In this document: piece by piece, positions 1-9,002 of the stretch
Layout of the letters: every line of letters begins with the position of its first letter
How positions within the stretch are numbered: position 1 is the stretch's first letter
Origin: Hyphomicrobium sp.
GTDB lineage: Bacteria > Pseudomonadota > Alphaproteobacteria > Rhizobiales > Hyphomicrobiaceae
DNA: 64,000 bases
Assembly: GCA_013141015.1 (NCBI GenBank)
Contig: JABFRT010000046.1
Coordinates: forward strand, 1-64,000
Direction of reading: 5' to 3'
The notes under the pieces: model-generated
Told to the model about the DNA's origin: nothing
What the model saw: the letters and a program-made list of their open reading frames with translations, nothing else
Databases searched by the model: none
Program-made: the position numbers and the translations under genes

Positions 1-864
1 TTGCTGATGTGGCCTTTCACGCGCACGCCTACCGTCCCGGTATTGCGGTTTACCGGTACTATCGGCATGGCGACACCATTGCGCCCCGGCATCTCTCTCG
101 CCGCCTACGCGGGCGCCATTGAGAAGGCGTTTGAAGCTTCCAAACTGCCGAGTGTTGCTATCCTGATCAACTCGCCCGGCGGCTCGCCGGTGCAATCGAA
201 TCTGATTTTCAAGCGCATCCGCCAACTGGCAGACGAGAAGAAAAAGCGTGTTTACGTGTTCTGCGAGGATGTCGCCGCGTCGGGCGGTTATTTCCTGGCC
301 ATCGCGGGTGATGAAATCTATGCCGACCCGTCGTCCATCGTCGGCTCCATCGGCGTCATCTCGTCGGGCTTCGGCTTTGTAGACGCCATCGACAAGCTCG
401 GCATCGAGAGGCGCGTTTACACGGCGGGCTTGAACAAGAGCACGCTCGATCCGTTCCTGCCTGAGAAATCCGAAGACGTGGCCCGCTTAAAGGCGCTGCA
501 ACTCGACGTCCATGACGTGTTTATCGGCTTGGTCAAAGAGCGGCGCTTGGGCAAATTGAAAGCGCCTGACGCTGAACTTTTCTCAGGCGCGTTCTGGGCC
601 GGTGCCAAAGCCGCTGACTTCGGCCTGATCGACGGCATATCGGACGTGCGCACCAAAATGCGCGAGTTGCACGGCGACAAGGTCAAGTTGCGCGTGTTCG
701 AACCTGAAAAACCGGGTTTGCTCGGCCGGATGCGCAAATTGTCAAGCACGGCGGGCGGGGCATGGCCCTCCATTGTGTCAACGGACAGTGTTGGCCTTGC
801 TTTCGCCAGCGATCTGGTGTCGGCTATCGAAGCGCGCGCGCTGTGGTCGCGTTTCGGGCTTTAG
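1..864 (+). CDS. S49 family serine peptidase (SppA/SohB-like)
   Basis: Family S49 peptidases are Ser/Lys-dyad enzymes that cut signal-peptide remnants or membrane proteins. The protein has up to 287 residues. It shows the NSPGG oxyanion segment at 57-61, the nucleophile in VAASGGY (Ser94) and the likely general base Lys146 in GLNKSTLD. There is no convincing N-terminal membrane segment, so this is the short single-domain form. Reading begins with TTG at base 1; ATG at base 7 is an alternative, and the true start could lie upstream of the window. A small membrane protein gene follows 50 bp downstream on the same strand. The family is clear; the substrate is unknown. Confidence 0.9.
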   Translation: MLMWPFTRTPTVPVLRFTGTIGMATPLRPGISLAAYAGAIEKAFEASKLPSVAILINSPGGSPVQSNLIFKRIRQLADEKKKRVYVFCEDVAASGGYFLAIAGDEIYADPSSIVGSIGVISSGFGFVDAIDKLGIERRVYTAGLNKSTLDPFLPEKSEDVARLKALQLDVHDVFIGLVKERRLGKLKAPDAELFSGAFWAGAKAADFGLIDGISDVRTKMRELHGDKVKLRVFEPEKPGLLGRMRKLSSTAGGAWPSIVSTDSVGLAFASDLVSAIEARALWSRFGL

Positions 865-914
865 GCCCAGCCTTTTGTGCCCACCCTTATGAGCCCAGCC
901 TGAGGACGAAACGG

Positions 915-1142
915 ATGCCGCCTCTCGTATTTCTCGCTGTCGCTGGCGCCGGGTGCTACGCTGGCTATAGGTTGTTTTCCAAGCTGATCGCCCAGGCGCA
1001 AACGCCGAACCGGTCAGAGGCAGACCGCGTCCGCCGCGAGGCCAGAAGCGCAAACCGTGCCGCCACCGGCACCACGCGTGACCTCGGCGAACTCGAATGG
1101 GACGAAAAGGCCGGCGTCTACAAGCCGAAATCCGGCGTCTGA
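915..1142 (+). CDS. small single-pass membrane protein, unknown function
   Basis: This encodes 75 residues. The N-terminal 25 are hydrophobic (MPPLVFLAVAGAGCYAGYRL) and probably form one membrane anchor. A charged Arg/Glu-rich cytoplasmic part follows, ending in LGELEWDEKAGVYKPK. I chose the ATG at 915 because GAGGAC lies 7 bases upstream; a longer reading from 762 would overlap the peptidase. It sits between the S49 peptidase and glyQ on the same strand. I do not recognise a named family. Confidence 0.65.
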   Translation: MPPLVFLAVAGAGCYAGYRLFSKLIAQAQTPNRSEADRVRREARSANRAATGTTRDLGELEWDEKAGVYKPKSGV

Positions 1143-1243
1143 CAGCCGTTCCAGCCAAACATTTCCGCCGATTTGGGCCAGTGATATGGGGCGTGACACG
1201 AGGGTCCGAACGCGTATAGTGCGGCGCAAATTCGAACCCGTAC

Positions 1244-2212
1244 ATGAGCGCCCGTATGCCCACCCTCGCGGCCAGTAAGTCTCCGGCCAAATCATCTCCT
1301 GTAGCTCCCACCCTCCGCCCGAAAGAGTCATTCCAGGATCTGATCCTGACGCTGCAACAGTTCTGGGGCGCGCAAGGCTGCGTGATTTTGCAGCCCTATG
1401 ACATGGAGGTCGGCGCCGGAACATTCCATCCAGCAACCACCTTGCGCGCGTTGGGCCCCAAGCCCTGGGCCGCCGCTTACGTGCAGCCATCGCGCCGCCC
1501 GAAAGATGGCCGCTATGGCGAAAACCCCAACCGCCTGCAGCACTATTATCAGTTCCAAGTAATCATGAAGCCGTCACCGGCCAACATCCAGGAACTGTAT
1601 CTCGCATCGCTCGACGCCATTGGCATCGACACGGCGAATAACGACATCCGCTTCGTCGAAGACGATTGGGAAAGCCCAACGCTTGGCGCCTGGGGTCTCG
1701 GCTGGGAAGTCTGGTGCAACGGCATGGAAGTCTCGCAGTTCACGTATTTCCAGCAGGTTGGCGGCTTCGATTGCAATCCGGTTGCCGGCGAAATCACCTA
1801 TGGTCTCGAACGCCTCGCCATGTACGTGCAGGGCGTTGACCGCGTGTTTGATTTAAATTTCAACGGCCGCACGGATGCACGCCGCCTGAACTATGGCGAT
1901 GTGTTCCTGCAAGCCGAACGCGAATATTCGCGCCACAACTTCGAGCACGCCAACACCGATATGCTTCTGCAGCACTTCAAAGACGCGGAAGCCGAGTGCC
2001 AATCGCTTTTGTCCAAAGGTGAGGGCAAGGATGGCCATCAAATGGCCCTGCCCGCATACGACCAGTGCATCAAGGCCAGCCACGTTTTTAACCTGCTAGA
2101 CGCGCGCGGCGTGATCTCGGTAACGGAACGGCAAAGCTACATTCTGCGCGTGCGCGAACTGGCCAAAGCCTGCTGCGCCGCGTGGCTCACAACTGATGGA
2201 GGACGCGCATAA
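1244..2212 (+). CDS. glyQ: glycyl-tRNA synthetase alpha subunit
   Basis: GlyQ is the catalytic alpha chain of the alpha2beta2 bacterial glycyl-tRNA synthetase, which charges tRNA-Gly with glycine. The 322-residue protein is slightly longer than usual because of a ~25-residue Ala/Ser/Pro-rich N-terminal extension. The family core starts at [18 protein letters not shown]. The class II synthetase segments [36 protein letters not shown] and [20 protein letters not shown] are all present. ATG at 1256 is an alternative start. The stop codon overlaps the start of the next small gene (TAATG). The beta subunit gene lies 1.6 kb downstream, after a Fic gene, instead of immediately next. Confidence 0.97.
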   Translation: MSARMPTLAASKSPAKSSPVAPTLRPKESFQDLILTLQQFWGAQGCVILQPYDMEVGAGTFHPATTLRALGPKPWAAAYVQPSRRPKDGRYGENPNRLQHYYQFQVIMKPSPANIQELYLASLDAIGIDTANNDIRFVEDDWESPTLGAWGLGWEVWCNGMEVSQFTYFQQVGGFDCNPVAGEITYGLERLAMYVQGVDRVFDLNFNGRTDARRLNYGDVFLQAEREYSRHNFEHANTDMLLQHFKDAEAECQSLLSKGEGKDGHQMALPAYDQCIKASHVFNLLDARGVISVTERQSYILRVRELAKACCAAWLTTDGGRA

Positions 2213-2496
2213 TGAACCAGGAATTGATCGCCGGACTTGTCGCGCTCGGCGTGCCGCTGTTCGCTGTCGGCTATTTGATGCTGCGCCGGAACGCCGGCGT
2301 GTTCCGCATGTTCGTTGCGATGTTGCTGATTGGCCTTGGCTACCTGACGGCAACCGGCGCGATGAACGACATCGGCCGCAAGGTCATGGGAACGTACGGC
2401 CTGCCACCGCTGCCGCCGGTCCCTGCCACCGCCCCAGCTGCACCCGCGCCTGCCGCTGCTCCGGCCACGACAACCTCTCCCGGTGCAGCCCGTTAA
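2212..2496 (+). CDS. small membrane protein between glyQ and glyS
   Basis: This encodes 94 residues with two predicted membrane helices (about 5-23 and 32-48) and a Pro/Ala-rich tail from residue 64 on. The start codon overlaps the glyQ stop (TAATG), and GGAGG at 2198-2202 is the ribosome binding site, so translation is probably coupled to glyQ. Alphaproteobacterial glyQ and glyS are often separated by a small membrane protein of this kind. Its function is unknown and I see no motif that suggests one. Confidence 0.75.
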   Translation: MNQELIAGLVALGVPLFAVGYLMLRRNAGVFRMFVAMLLIGLGYLTATGAMNDIGRKVMGTYGLPPLPPVPATAPAAPAPAAAPATTTSPGAAR

Positions 2497-2521
2497 GTGG
2501 GCAAACGGTGTCAAAGTGCTG

Positions 2522-2600
2522 GTTTGTACGCTAAGTCGAAGTTGTGCAAACTCAAACTCTAGGTTTGTATCTAACTGCAAACCTAACAGTTCCGTTTGTA
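2522..2600. promoter_or_regulatory. cluster of 7-bp repeats upstream of fic (candidate operators)
   Basis: GTTTGTA occurs at 2522-2528, 2563-2569 and 2594-2600. TGCAAAC, which is inverted GTTTGCA, occurs at 2545-2551 and 2576-2582. The spacings are 23, 18, 13 and 18 bases. The pair at 2563/2576 forms an inverted repeat (GGTTTGTATCTAACTGCAAACC). The cluster lies in the AT-rich leader of the Fic gene and ends 33 bases before its ATG. It could be the operator of the Fic protein's own winged-helix domain or of another regulator. This is inferred from the repeats alone. Confidence 0.45.
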
Positions 2601-2633
2601 CCAAAATCGCAAAACATACAATCTAGTAGTCCA

Positions 2634-3791
2634 ATGAAAACTCACGATTTCGCCCAATCTCCAAGCGGCCGGTTGGTACCCACAATTGGTGGGCGCCATG
2701 CATATGTGCCGAATGATCTGCCACCAAAAATCGAAATCGCATCATTGGTTAACAAACTTTCATCAGCCAACCTTGCGCTTGGTGAGTTGAATGGGATCGC
2801 AAGGACACTAAAGAATCCTTACCTTCTGATCCGACCGCTGCAGGTTAAGGAAGCGCTGACTTCATCTCGCATGGAGGGAACCTACGCAACAGCTGATGAT
2901 CTGTTGTTGGCAGATGCAGGCTTTGAGGGAAGTGAACTGGCATCTGACGCTCGCGAGGTCAGCAACTATGCTCGTGCCTTGAGGGAGGCTACCAAGTCGC
3001 TTGCGGACTTACCGTTGTGCTTGAGGACAATACGGAATGCACATGCTGAATTACTTAGTGGTGTTGCTCCAAACAGAGGAGCAACGGTGCGACCCGGTGA
3101 GTTCAAACATGACCAAAATTGGATCGGTACTACGAACAAGATCAGCGACGCGAGATTTATTCCACCACCTGCGGCAGAGGCGCAGGAGGCAATGGGGCAG
3201 CTTGAAAAATACATTCAGCGGGAAACTCGCGAGGATACACCTGTCCTGCTCGACTCCGCACTAATCCATTATCAGTTTGAAGCAATTCATCCTTTTTCAG
3301 ATGGGAACGGGCGTGTAGGACGAATGCTTATCACGCTGCATCTGACGGAGCGAGGAGCGCTAAAAGCACCGCTGCTATACATGAGCCCATACTTAGAAGC
3401 TCACAAGCAAACTTACATCGACTTAATGTATGGCGTGTCGAAGTTCGGCAATTGGATCGAGTGGGTAGACTTTTATCTCACGGCCGTTCTCGAAACCTGT
3501 AAGGAGACCGTTCGAACCGCAGACAGGCTTTCCGAATTGCGGGATCAAACGAAGGAGAAACTGCGAGCCAGCGGAAGATCTGCCGGATTGCTGCTTCTCG
3601 CAGATTACATATTCCTGCATCCAGTGTTCTCCATCCCTCAGCTTGCAGATTATCTCTCCGTTACGTATCGATCTGCGCAGGCGAATATCGAGGTGGCTGT
3701 GGAAGCCGGAGTGCTGAGGTTGGTTCCAAAGACAACACAGCCAAAATACTATGTCGCACCACAGGTTATGAAAGTGATCTTTGAAAGTTAG
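2634..3791 (+). CDS. fic: Fic family protein with autoinhibitory motif and C-terminal winged helix
   Basis: Fic enzymes transfer AMP (or a related nucleotide) to hydroxyl side chains of target proteins. The protein has 385 residues. An N-terminal Fic_N region carries a class II inhibitory motif S-x3-E-G (Ser77...Glu81-Gly82). The catalytic motif HPFSDGNGRVGR is at 219-230 with all key residues. A winged-helix-like segment follows at about 335-372 (FSIPQLADYLSVTYRSAQAN). ATG 2634 was chosen because the longer GTG-started reading runs through the repeat leader. The base composition is visibly more AT-rich than the flanking glyQ and glyS genes, which suggests recent acquisition. The stop lies 3 bases before the glyS start. 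Confidence 0.92.
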   Translation: MKTHDFAQSPSGRLVPTIGGRHAYVPNDLPPKIEIASLVNKLSSANLALGELNGIARTLKNPYLLIRPLQVKEALTSSRMEGTYATADDLLLADAGFEGSELASDAREVSNYARALREATKSLADLPLCLRTIRNAHAELLSGVAPNRGATVRPGEFKHDQNWIGTTNKISDARFIPPPAAEAQEAMGQLEKYIQRETREDTPVLLDSALIHYQFEAIHPFSDGNGRVGRMLITLHLTERGALKAPLLYMSPYLEAHKQTYIDLMYGVSKFGNWIEWVDFYLTAVLETCKETVRTADRLSELRDQTKEKLRASGRSAGLLLLADYIFLHPVFSIPQLADYLSVTYRSAQANIEVAVEAGVLRLVPKTTQPKYYVAPQVMKVIFES

Positions 3792-3794
3792 TCT

Positions 3795-5954
3795 ATGTCA
3801 GAACTTCTCCTTGAACTTTTTTCCGAAGAAATTCCGGCCCGCATGCAGGTCAAGGCGGCGGACGATCTGCGCCGTCTGGTCAGCGAAGGCTTGAAGGCCC
3901 GCGGCCTTGAGACGGGAGACGCGCAAAGCTTTTCAACGCCGCGCCGCTTGGCGATGGTGATTGAGAAGGTGCCGGCCAAGTCGCCTGCGATATCGGAAGA
4001 GAAAAAAGGCCCGCGCGTCGGGGCGCCGGACCAAGCGGTCGCCGGATTTCTAAAGTCCGCCGGCCTCGCCTCACTCAGCGAAGCCGAGATCGTCAAGGAC
4101 GACAAGAAGGGCGACTACTATGTCGCGAAAATTGAAAAAGCCGGCCGCCCTGCCGCTGACATCATCGCGGAGACGGTGCTCGATGTGATGCACAAATTCC
4201 CGTGGCCGAAAGCTATGCGCTGGGGCTCGGAACCCTTCCAGTGGGTGCGCCCGCTGCAATCGATCATCTGCTTGCTCGGCGGCAAAGTCGTGCCGCTTGA
4301 AGTCGCCGGAATTGTAAGCAGCAACGAGACGCGCGGCCATCGTTTCCTTGGGCCAGAGACGTTCAAGGTCAAAGATTTTGCCGATTATCAAGATAAGCTC
4401 GAAAAGCATCATGTGATGCTAGACCCCGCGCGTCGCGTCGCGTCGATTGGCGGGCAGGCGCTGGCGCTGGCCAAGACAGCTAAGCTCGAACTGGTCGAAG
4501 ATGAAGCGCTGCTCAATGAAAACGCGGGCCTCAACGAATGGCCAACCGTGTTAATCGGCACGTTCGATACGGCGTTTCTCGATGTGCCAGGAGAATGCCT
4601 GACGACGTCGATGAAGGCCCATCAGAAGTGCTTTTCGCTGCGCGATCCGAAAACCAAGAAGCTCGCCAACAAGTTTCTGATGGTCTCGAACTTGATCGCC
4701 AAGGATGGCGGCGATCTGATTACGGCCGGCAATGAAAAGGTCATCCGCGCGCGTCTATCGGACGCCAAATTCTTCTGGGACCAGGATCTCAAAAAGCCAC
4801 TTGATGAAATGGCCAGCCAGCTTCGCGGCATCACGTTCCATGAGAAACTCGGCAGCCAGTGGGAGCGCGTGCAGCGCGTTGAAGAACTGGCGTTTCAAAT
4901 CGCCGGCGCGGTTGACGCGGACCCCGAAGATTCCCGCCGCGCCGCGCAAATCTGCAAAGCCGATCTCGTGTCTGGCATGGTCGGCGAATTCCCTGAACTG
5001 CAAGGTTTGATGGGCCGCTACTACGCCGAACGCGCGGGCGCGAAGCCTGAAATCGCCCGCGCCATTGAGCTGCACTACAAGCCGAAAGGCCCGACCGACG
5101 TGGTGCCGCGCGAAGACGCGGGCGACAGCGTTGCGATTGCGGTCGCGCTCGCCGACAAGCTCGACACGCTTGTGGGCTTCTGGGCCATCAACGAAAAGCC
5201 GACCGGTTCCGGCGACCCCTATCAGCTCCGCCGCGCCGCGCTTGGCGTGATCCGCATTGTGATCGAGAATGATCTGCGGTTGGCACTCTCCAAAAAAATC
5301 GGTGCCGCCTACGACCAATTCGAGCGACAGGGGACCAAGTTCGAAAGATTGGAACTGGCGTCCGAATTTTCGAAGGCCGACCTTAAACGCGATCTGAGTC
5401 CTAAACAGTTGTTCTGCGGAATTTATCCTTCATCATTACTCTCCTTCTTCGCCGACCGCCTCAAAGTCTTCCTCAAAGACCAGGGAAAGCGCCACGATCT
5501 GATCGACGCCATCTTCTCGCTCGGCGGCCAGGATGATCTGGCCCTGATCGTCAAGCGCGTCGATGCCTTGGACGCTTTCCTCAAGACAGACGACGGCGCC
5601 AACCTGCTGGCCGGCGTCAAGCGCGCCGCCAACATCCTCTCAATCGAAGAGAAAAAGGACAAAAAATCCTACGCCGGCAGCTATGATCTCAAACTGCTCA
5701 AAGAGAACGAAGAAATCGCGCTCGCCGCCAAGATCGAAGAGATCAAGCAGGACACGGTCGCCGCCATCAACGTCGAGAATTTCGCTGGCGCCATGCGCGC
5801 GCTCGCTGAATTGCGCGCACCTGTTGACGCATTCTTCGACAAGATCCTGGTCAACGACGCGGACCCGAAAATCCGCGAAAACCGCTTGCGTATGCTGTCT
5901 GAAATCCGCGCCACCACATTGACGGTCGCAGACTTCTCCAAAATCGCGGGTTGA
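3795..5954 (+). CDS. glyS: glycyl-tRNA synthetase beta subunit
   Basis: GlyS is the tRNA-binding beta chain of glycyl-tRNA synthetase; with GlyQ it forms the alpha2beta2 enzyme. The 719-residue length is normal. It begins with the family signature MSELLLELFSEEIPARMQ. It contains WPKAMRWG, the HD-like region VSGMVGEFPELQGLMGRYYA and the segment GSGDPYQLRRAALGVIRI. The C-terminal anticodon-binding-like domain ends with PKIRENRLRMLSEIR. The start codon is 3 bases after the fic stop and no strong ribosome binding site is visible, so expression may depend on readthrough or coupling from fic. Confidence 0.97.
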   Translation: MSELLLELFSEEIPARMQVKAADDLRRLVSEGLKARGLETGDAQSFSTPRRLAMVIEKVPAKSPAISEEKKGPRVGAPDQAVAGFLKSAGLASLSEAEIVKDDKKGDYYVAKIEKAGRPAADIIAETVLDVMHKFPWPKAMRWGSEPFQWVRPLQSIICLLGGKVVPLEVAGIVSSNETRGHRFLGPETFKVKDFADYQDKLEKHHVMLDPARRVASIGGQALALAKTAKLELVEDEALLNENAGLNEWPTVLIGTFDTAFLDVPGECLTTSMKAHQKCFSLRDPKTKKLANKFLMVSNLIAKDGGDLITAGNEKVIRARLSDAKFFWDQDLKKPLDEMASQLRGITFHEKLGSQWERVQRVEELAFQIAGAVDADPEDSRRAAQICKADLVSGMVGEFPELQGLMGRYYAERAGAKPEIARAIELHYKPKGPTDVVPREDAGDSVAIAVALADKLDTLVGFWAINEKPTGSGDPYQLRRAALGVIRIVIENDLRLALSKKIGAAYDQFERQGTKFERLELASEFSKADLKRDLSPKQLFCGIYPSSLLSFFADRLKVFLKDQGKRHDLIDAIFSLGGQDDLALIVKRVDALDAFLKTDDGANLLAGVKRAANILSIEEKKDKKSYAGSYDLKLLKENEEIALAAKIEEIKQDTVAAINVENFAGAMRALAELRAPVDAFFDKILVNDADPKIRENRLRMLSEIRATTLTVADFSKIAG

Positions 5955-5985
5955 GGCACGAGCAGCGCACCACTCTCTCCCCATT

Positions 5986-6152
5986 GTCATCCCGGCGTCG
6001 CGGCACGCGATCGTGCGGCACGCACGACAGGCCGGGACCCAGACAGGCTTGCCCGCGAAGAATGTCGCGTATTGTGCTGCGGCCTCAATGAGGCTCACCG
6101 TAACGGTCACTAAGTTGATGTTTGACTGGATCCCGGCCTTCGCCGGGATGAC
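5986..6152. repeat. 167-bp element with 12-bp terminal inverted repeats (MITE/REP-like)
   Basis: GTCATCCCGGCG at 5986-5997 is repeated inverted as CGCCGGGATGAC at 6141-6152. The right end also carries a compact hairpin, ATCCCGGC-cttc-GCCGGGAT (6130-6149). The internal sequence has no open frame that looks coding. Elements with 'gtcatcccggc...gccgggatgac' ends are common dispersed repeats in alphaproteobacterial genomes. Placed 30 bp after glyS, it may also act as a transcription stop, although no T-run follows. Confidence 0.65.
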
Positions 6153-6646
6153 GGGTGTGGGAGCATGCAGCTGGTGTGATCGGCGCCTGGGATTTTGAAG
6201 ATCGAATGCGGCGCGTGCCGCCCGGGCCAATTGAGTGGCCGCAGGCGTTGGCACGCGCCATCCCCCTAACCTGCATCTCAGGTTTGCGTTTGATTGACCG
6301 TGCTTCCGGCTTCAGTGATTTCCGGTTTGATGACCTGCGGTCAACCGCAGTTCATCGGCACCCAGCACTGAAAAACACAGCGAACCCAACGTCCTGAAAA
6401 AATCAAAGGGAGCTGACGCGACAGACCATCAAGCCCTCACCGGATGGCGCGACACCCCGCGGCACGCGATCCCATCAGCTCCCCTACCGTCTATTAACCA
6501 AGCCCCGCCGTTGATGATACCAGCTTCGCGGGATAGGTGTTTCTCACACACATCGCCGGATTGATTCTGCGAAAAAATCCCGCGCGATAAAGTTGTGGAA
6601 AAAAATCTGACGCTTGTTCAGAGAGCCGACTGCTATCACGCGCGCC
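6153..6646. other. intergenic region between glyS repeat element and mrp
   Basis: This is about 490 bp without a supported gene. Short open frames exist on both strands, but none has a convincing ribosome binding site or family resemblance. The segment 'cggcacgcgatc' near 6463 also occurs inside the preceding repeat element near 6001, so part of it may be decayed repeat sequence. I see no RNA gene. Confidence 0.5.
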
Positions 6647-8203
6647 TCACTCCCTCGCCAGACCCTTCGCTGCCAGTTCCTCCAGATACGCGGCCCAACG
6701 CTGATCTTTTTCGCGCCCCAGCAGATGCAGATAGCCCCAGGTATAGAGCCCCGTGTTGTGGCCATCATCGAACGCGATGCGCGTGGCGTAATTGCCAACC
6801 GGCGCGAGGCTTGAAATTTTGACGTTCTTCTTGCGCGGCACCGTCACGCGTTGATCGGGCGAATGGCCCTGCACTTCGGCGGACGGGCTCATCACGCGCA
6901 GCATCTCGGCTGAATATTCAAACGTCCGGCCATCCGGGAACGCGGCCTTCAAGGTTTTGTCACTGTCGGTCACGTCAAGCACCGGCGGTGGCGTCAGCGT
7001 GCCCTTGGCGCGTTCCACCTCGCTCCACACTTTCGCGGCGAGCTCGCGGAAAATCGCGGCGTGGGCGCTATCGGGCTGTGTCACGGTCACCGGCTTGCCG
7101 CTGTCGGATGTCTCGCGGATGTCCATATGCAATGGCACTTCGCCAAGGAACGCAACGCCGAGCTTGGCCGCTTCATCGCGCGCGCCGCCGTGGCCGAAAA
7201 TATCAGACCGCGTGCCGCAACTCGGGCACAGGAAGTAGCTCATGTTCTCGACAATGCCGAGGATCGGCACTTCGACCTTCTTGAACATGGCGATGCCCTT
7301 GCGCGCGTCGATAAGTGCGAGGTCTTGCGGCGTCGAGACGATGACCGCGCCGGTCAGCGGCACGTTCTGCGAAATGGTCAGCTGAATATCGCCGGTGCCG
7401 GGCGGCATGTCGATGACCAGCACATCAAGATCGCCGGTGTCGCCCGCCCAATCAGTGTCGCGCAGCATCTGGCCGAGCGCGTTGACAACCATCGGCCCGC
7501 GCCACACCACGGGCGTGCCTTCGTCAACCAGAAAGCCCATCGACATGACCTTGAGGCCCCAGCCAGGCAAGGGTTTGATGGCCTTTCCTTTGGTGATTTC
7601 GGGTTGGCCTGAAATGCCAAGCAGGCGCGGCTGAGATGGCCCATAGATATCGGCGTCCACAATACCGACTTTCAAGCCAATGGCCTGCAGGCCAAGCGCG
7701 AGGTTGACGGTGACCGTGGATTTACCGACGCCGCCCTTGCCGGACGCTACCGCGATCACGTGCTTGACGCCGGGCACCGCCTGGATCTGCTTTTGCCCGG
7801 CCCCTGTTGGTCCACCACCTGATGGCCCGGCTGCCGCCTGACGAGGGCCCGCGCCATCGCCCGTTGCACCCTTGGCACGGGCCTCCGCCACGCGCGGATG
7901 CTCGGGCACCGCGGCCCCCGATGTTTTGACCGGCATTGCGCGCGCCGCACCTGGCGCCGCATCTGCGGTCAACACGGCCGTTACGCCCGCCACGCCGTCA
8001 ACGCCAGAGACCACCTTTTCGGCCGCCTTGCGCAACTGTTCCAGTTCTTCGGCGCGGCTGGCTGGGATCGTGATCGAGAAATAGACGCGCCCGTCCTTGA
8101 TCAAGACTTCCGAGACCAAGCCAAGATCGACGATGTTGCCTTCAAGGTCAGGTCCCTTGACCCGCCGCAACGCATCGAGAACCTGGGACTTTTCAACGGA
8201 CAT
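6647..8203 (-). CDS. mrp: Mrp/ApbC iron-sulfur carrier ATPase fused to DUF971
   Basis: Mrp (ApbC/NBP35 family) proteins carry and deliver [4Fe-4S] clusters in the cytoplasm. This 518-residue protein has three parts. Residues 1-82 are a MIP18/DUF59 domain (VLDALRRVKGPDLEGNIVDL). After an Ala/Gly/Pro linker, a deviant Walker A P-loop (SGKGGVGKS, 154-162) begins the ATPase, which includes the cluster-binding pair Cys326-x2-Cys329. Residues ~405-515 are a DUF971 domain (FPDGRTFEY, IAFDDGHNTGLYTWGYLHLL). ATG 8203 was chosen because AGGAGACC lies just upstream; a longer open frame runs into the divergent mobA gene. Together with mobA/mobB it suggests a metal-cofactor neighbourhood. Confidence 0.95.
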   Translation of the reverse strand: MSVEKSQVLDALRRVKGPDLEGNIVDLGLVSEVLIKDGRVYFSITIPASRAEELEQLRKAAEKVVSGVDGVAGVTAVLTADAAPGAARAMPVKTSGAAVPEHPRVAEARAKGATGDGAGPRQAAAGPSGGGPTGAGQKQIQAVPGVKHVIAVASGKGGVGKSTVTVNLALGLQAIGLKVGIVDADIYGPSQPRLLGISGQPEITKGKAIKPLPGWGLKVMSMGFLVDEGTPVVWRGPMVVNALGQMLRDTDWAGDTGDLDVLVIDMPPGTGDIQLTISQNVPLTGAVIVSTPQDLALIDARKGIAMFKKVEVPILGIVENMSYFLCPSCGTRSDIFGHGGARDEAAKLGVAFLGEVPLHMDIRETSDSGKPVTVTQPDSAHAAIFRELAAKVWSEVERAKGTLTPPPVLDVTDSDKTLKAAFPDGRTFEYSAEMLRVMSPSAEVQGHSPDQRVTVPRKKNVKISSLAPVGNYATRIAFDDGHNTGLYTWGYLHLLGREKDQRWAAYLEELAAKGLARE

Positions 8204-8330
8204 GCAACTGGTCTCCTGATCGGTATTTCTGATCCTGACATGACGCCTTGCCGCCTCAAGCGCAAGGGGACTGAGCCGCGTCAAGCGCGACCTGCCTTGA
8301 TCGCTGCGATCTTCGGGCTTACATCGGGGT

Positions 8331-8981
8331 ATGGCTAGTGATCTGTTCGGCGGCGCCCATATCCTCGGTGTGATCCTCGCAGGCGGTGCGGCGCGCCGCA
8401 TGGGCGGTGGTGATAAGGGCCTTCGTCCGTTTGCCGGGGACACGCTGCTTGGCCACGTAATCCAGCGTTTCGGCCCGCAGGTGCACCGGCTGATATTGAA
8501 CGCTAACGGTGATCCGGCGCGGCTTGAACGCTTTGGCTTGCCCATTGTCGCAGACCACGATGGCAAGTCGCTCGGGCCTCTGGCCGGGCTTCTGGCGGCC
8601 ATGGATTATGCCGGGCGAACGCCGCCGCCACCAATTGGCGCCTTCACCCATATCGCGGCGGTCTCGACCGACGTGCCCTATTTGCCGCTGGACTTGATTG
8701 AACGCCTTGCCGCCGCCGCTGGCAGCGGTGCAGCCATTGCCGTTTCTGACGGGCGCCGCCACCCAACCATTGGCTTGTGGCCCCTATCCCTCAAGGCCAG
8801 TCTGATGCACGCCATCGCCCACGGAGAATTGAGCGCCAACGCGTTTGCCGCCCATCACGGCGCGATTGAAGTTACCTTCCCATTCAGCGAAACTGACGGC
8901 ATGCTGGTCGATCCATTCTTCAACGTAAACACCCCGCAAGACCTGGAGATCGCCCGCCGTCTCGCCGCCCGCCCTTTGTGA
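8331..8981 (+). CDS. mobA: molybdenum cofactor guanylyltransferase
   Basis: MobA attaches GMP from GTP to molybdopterin, giving the MGD form of the cofactor used by DMSO-reductase-type enzymes. The 216-residue protein has the nucleotidyltransferase signature LAGGAARRMGGGDKGL near the N-terminus (about 15-30), then LGPLAGLLAAMDY and the metal-binding-type STDVPYLPLDLI, and ends with FFNVNTPQDLEIARR, as expected for MobA. It is divergent from mrp (127 bp between starts), and mobB follows 21 bp downstream. Confidence 0.95.
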   Translation: MASDLFGGAHILGVILAGGAARRMGGGDKGLRPFAGDTLLGHVIQRFGPQVHRLILNANGDPARLERFGLPIVADHDGKSLGPLAGLLAAMDYAGRTPPPPIGAFTHIAAVSTDVPYLPLDLIERLAAAAGSGAAIAVSDGRRHPTIGLWPLSLKASLMHAIAHGELSANAFAAHHGAIEVTFPFSETDGMLVDPFFNVNTPQDLEIARRLAARPL

Positions 8982-9002
8982 GCAGAACCCGAAAGAGAGA
9001 TC

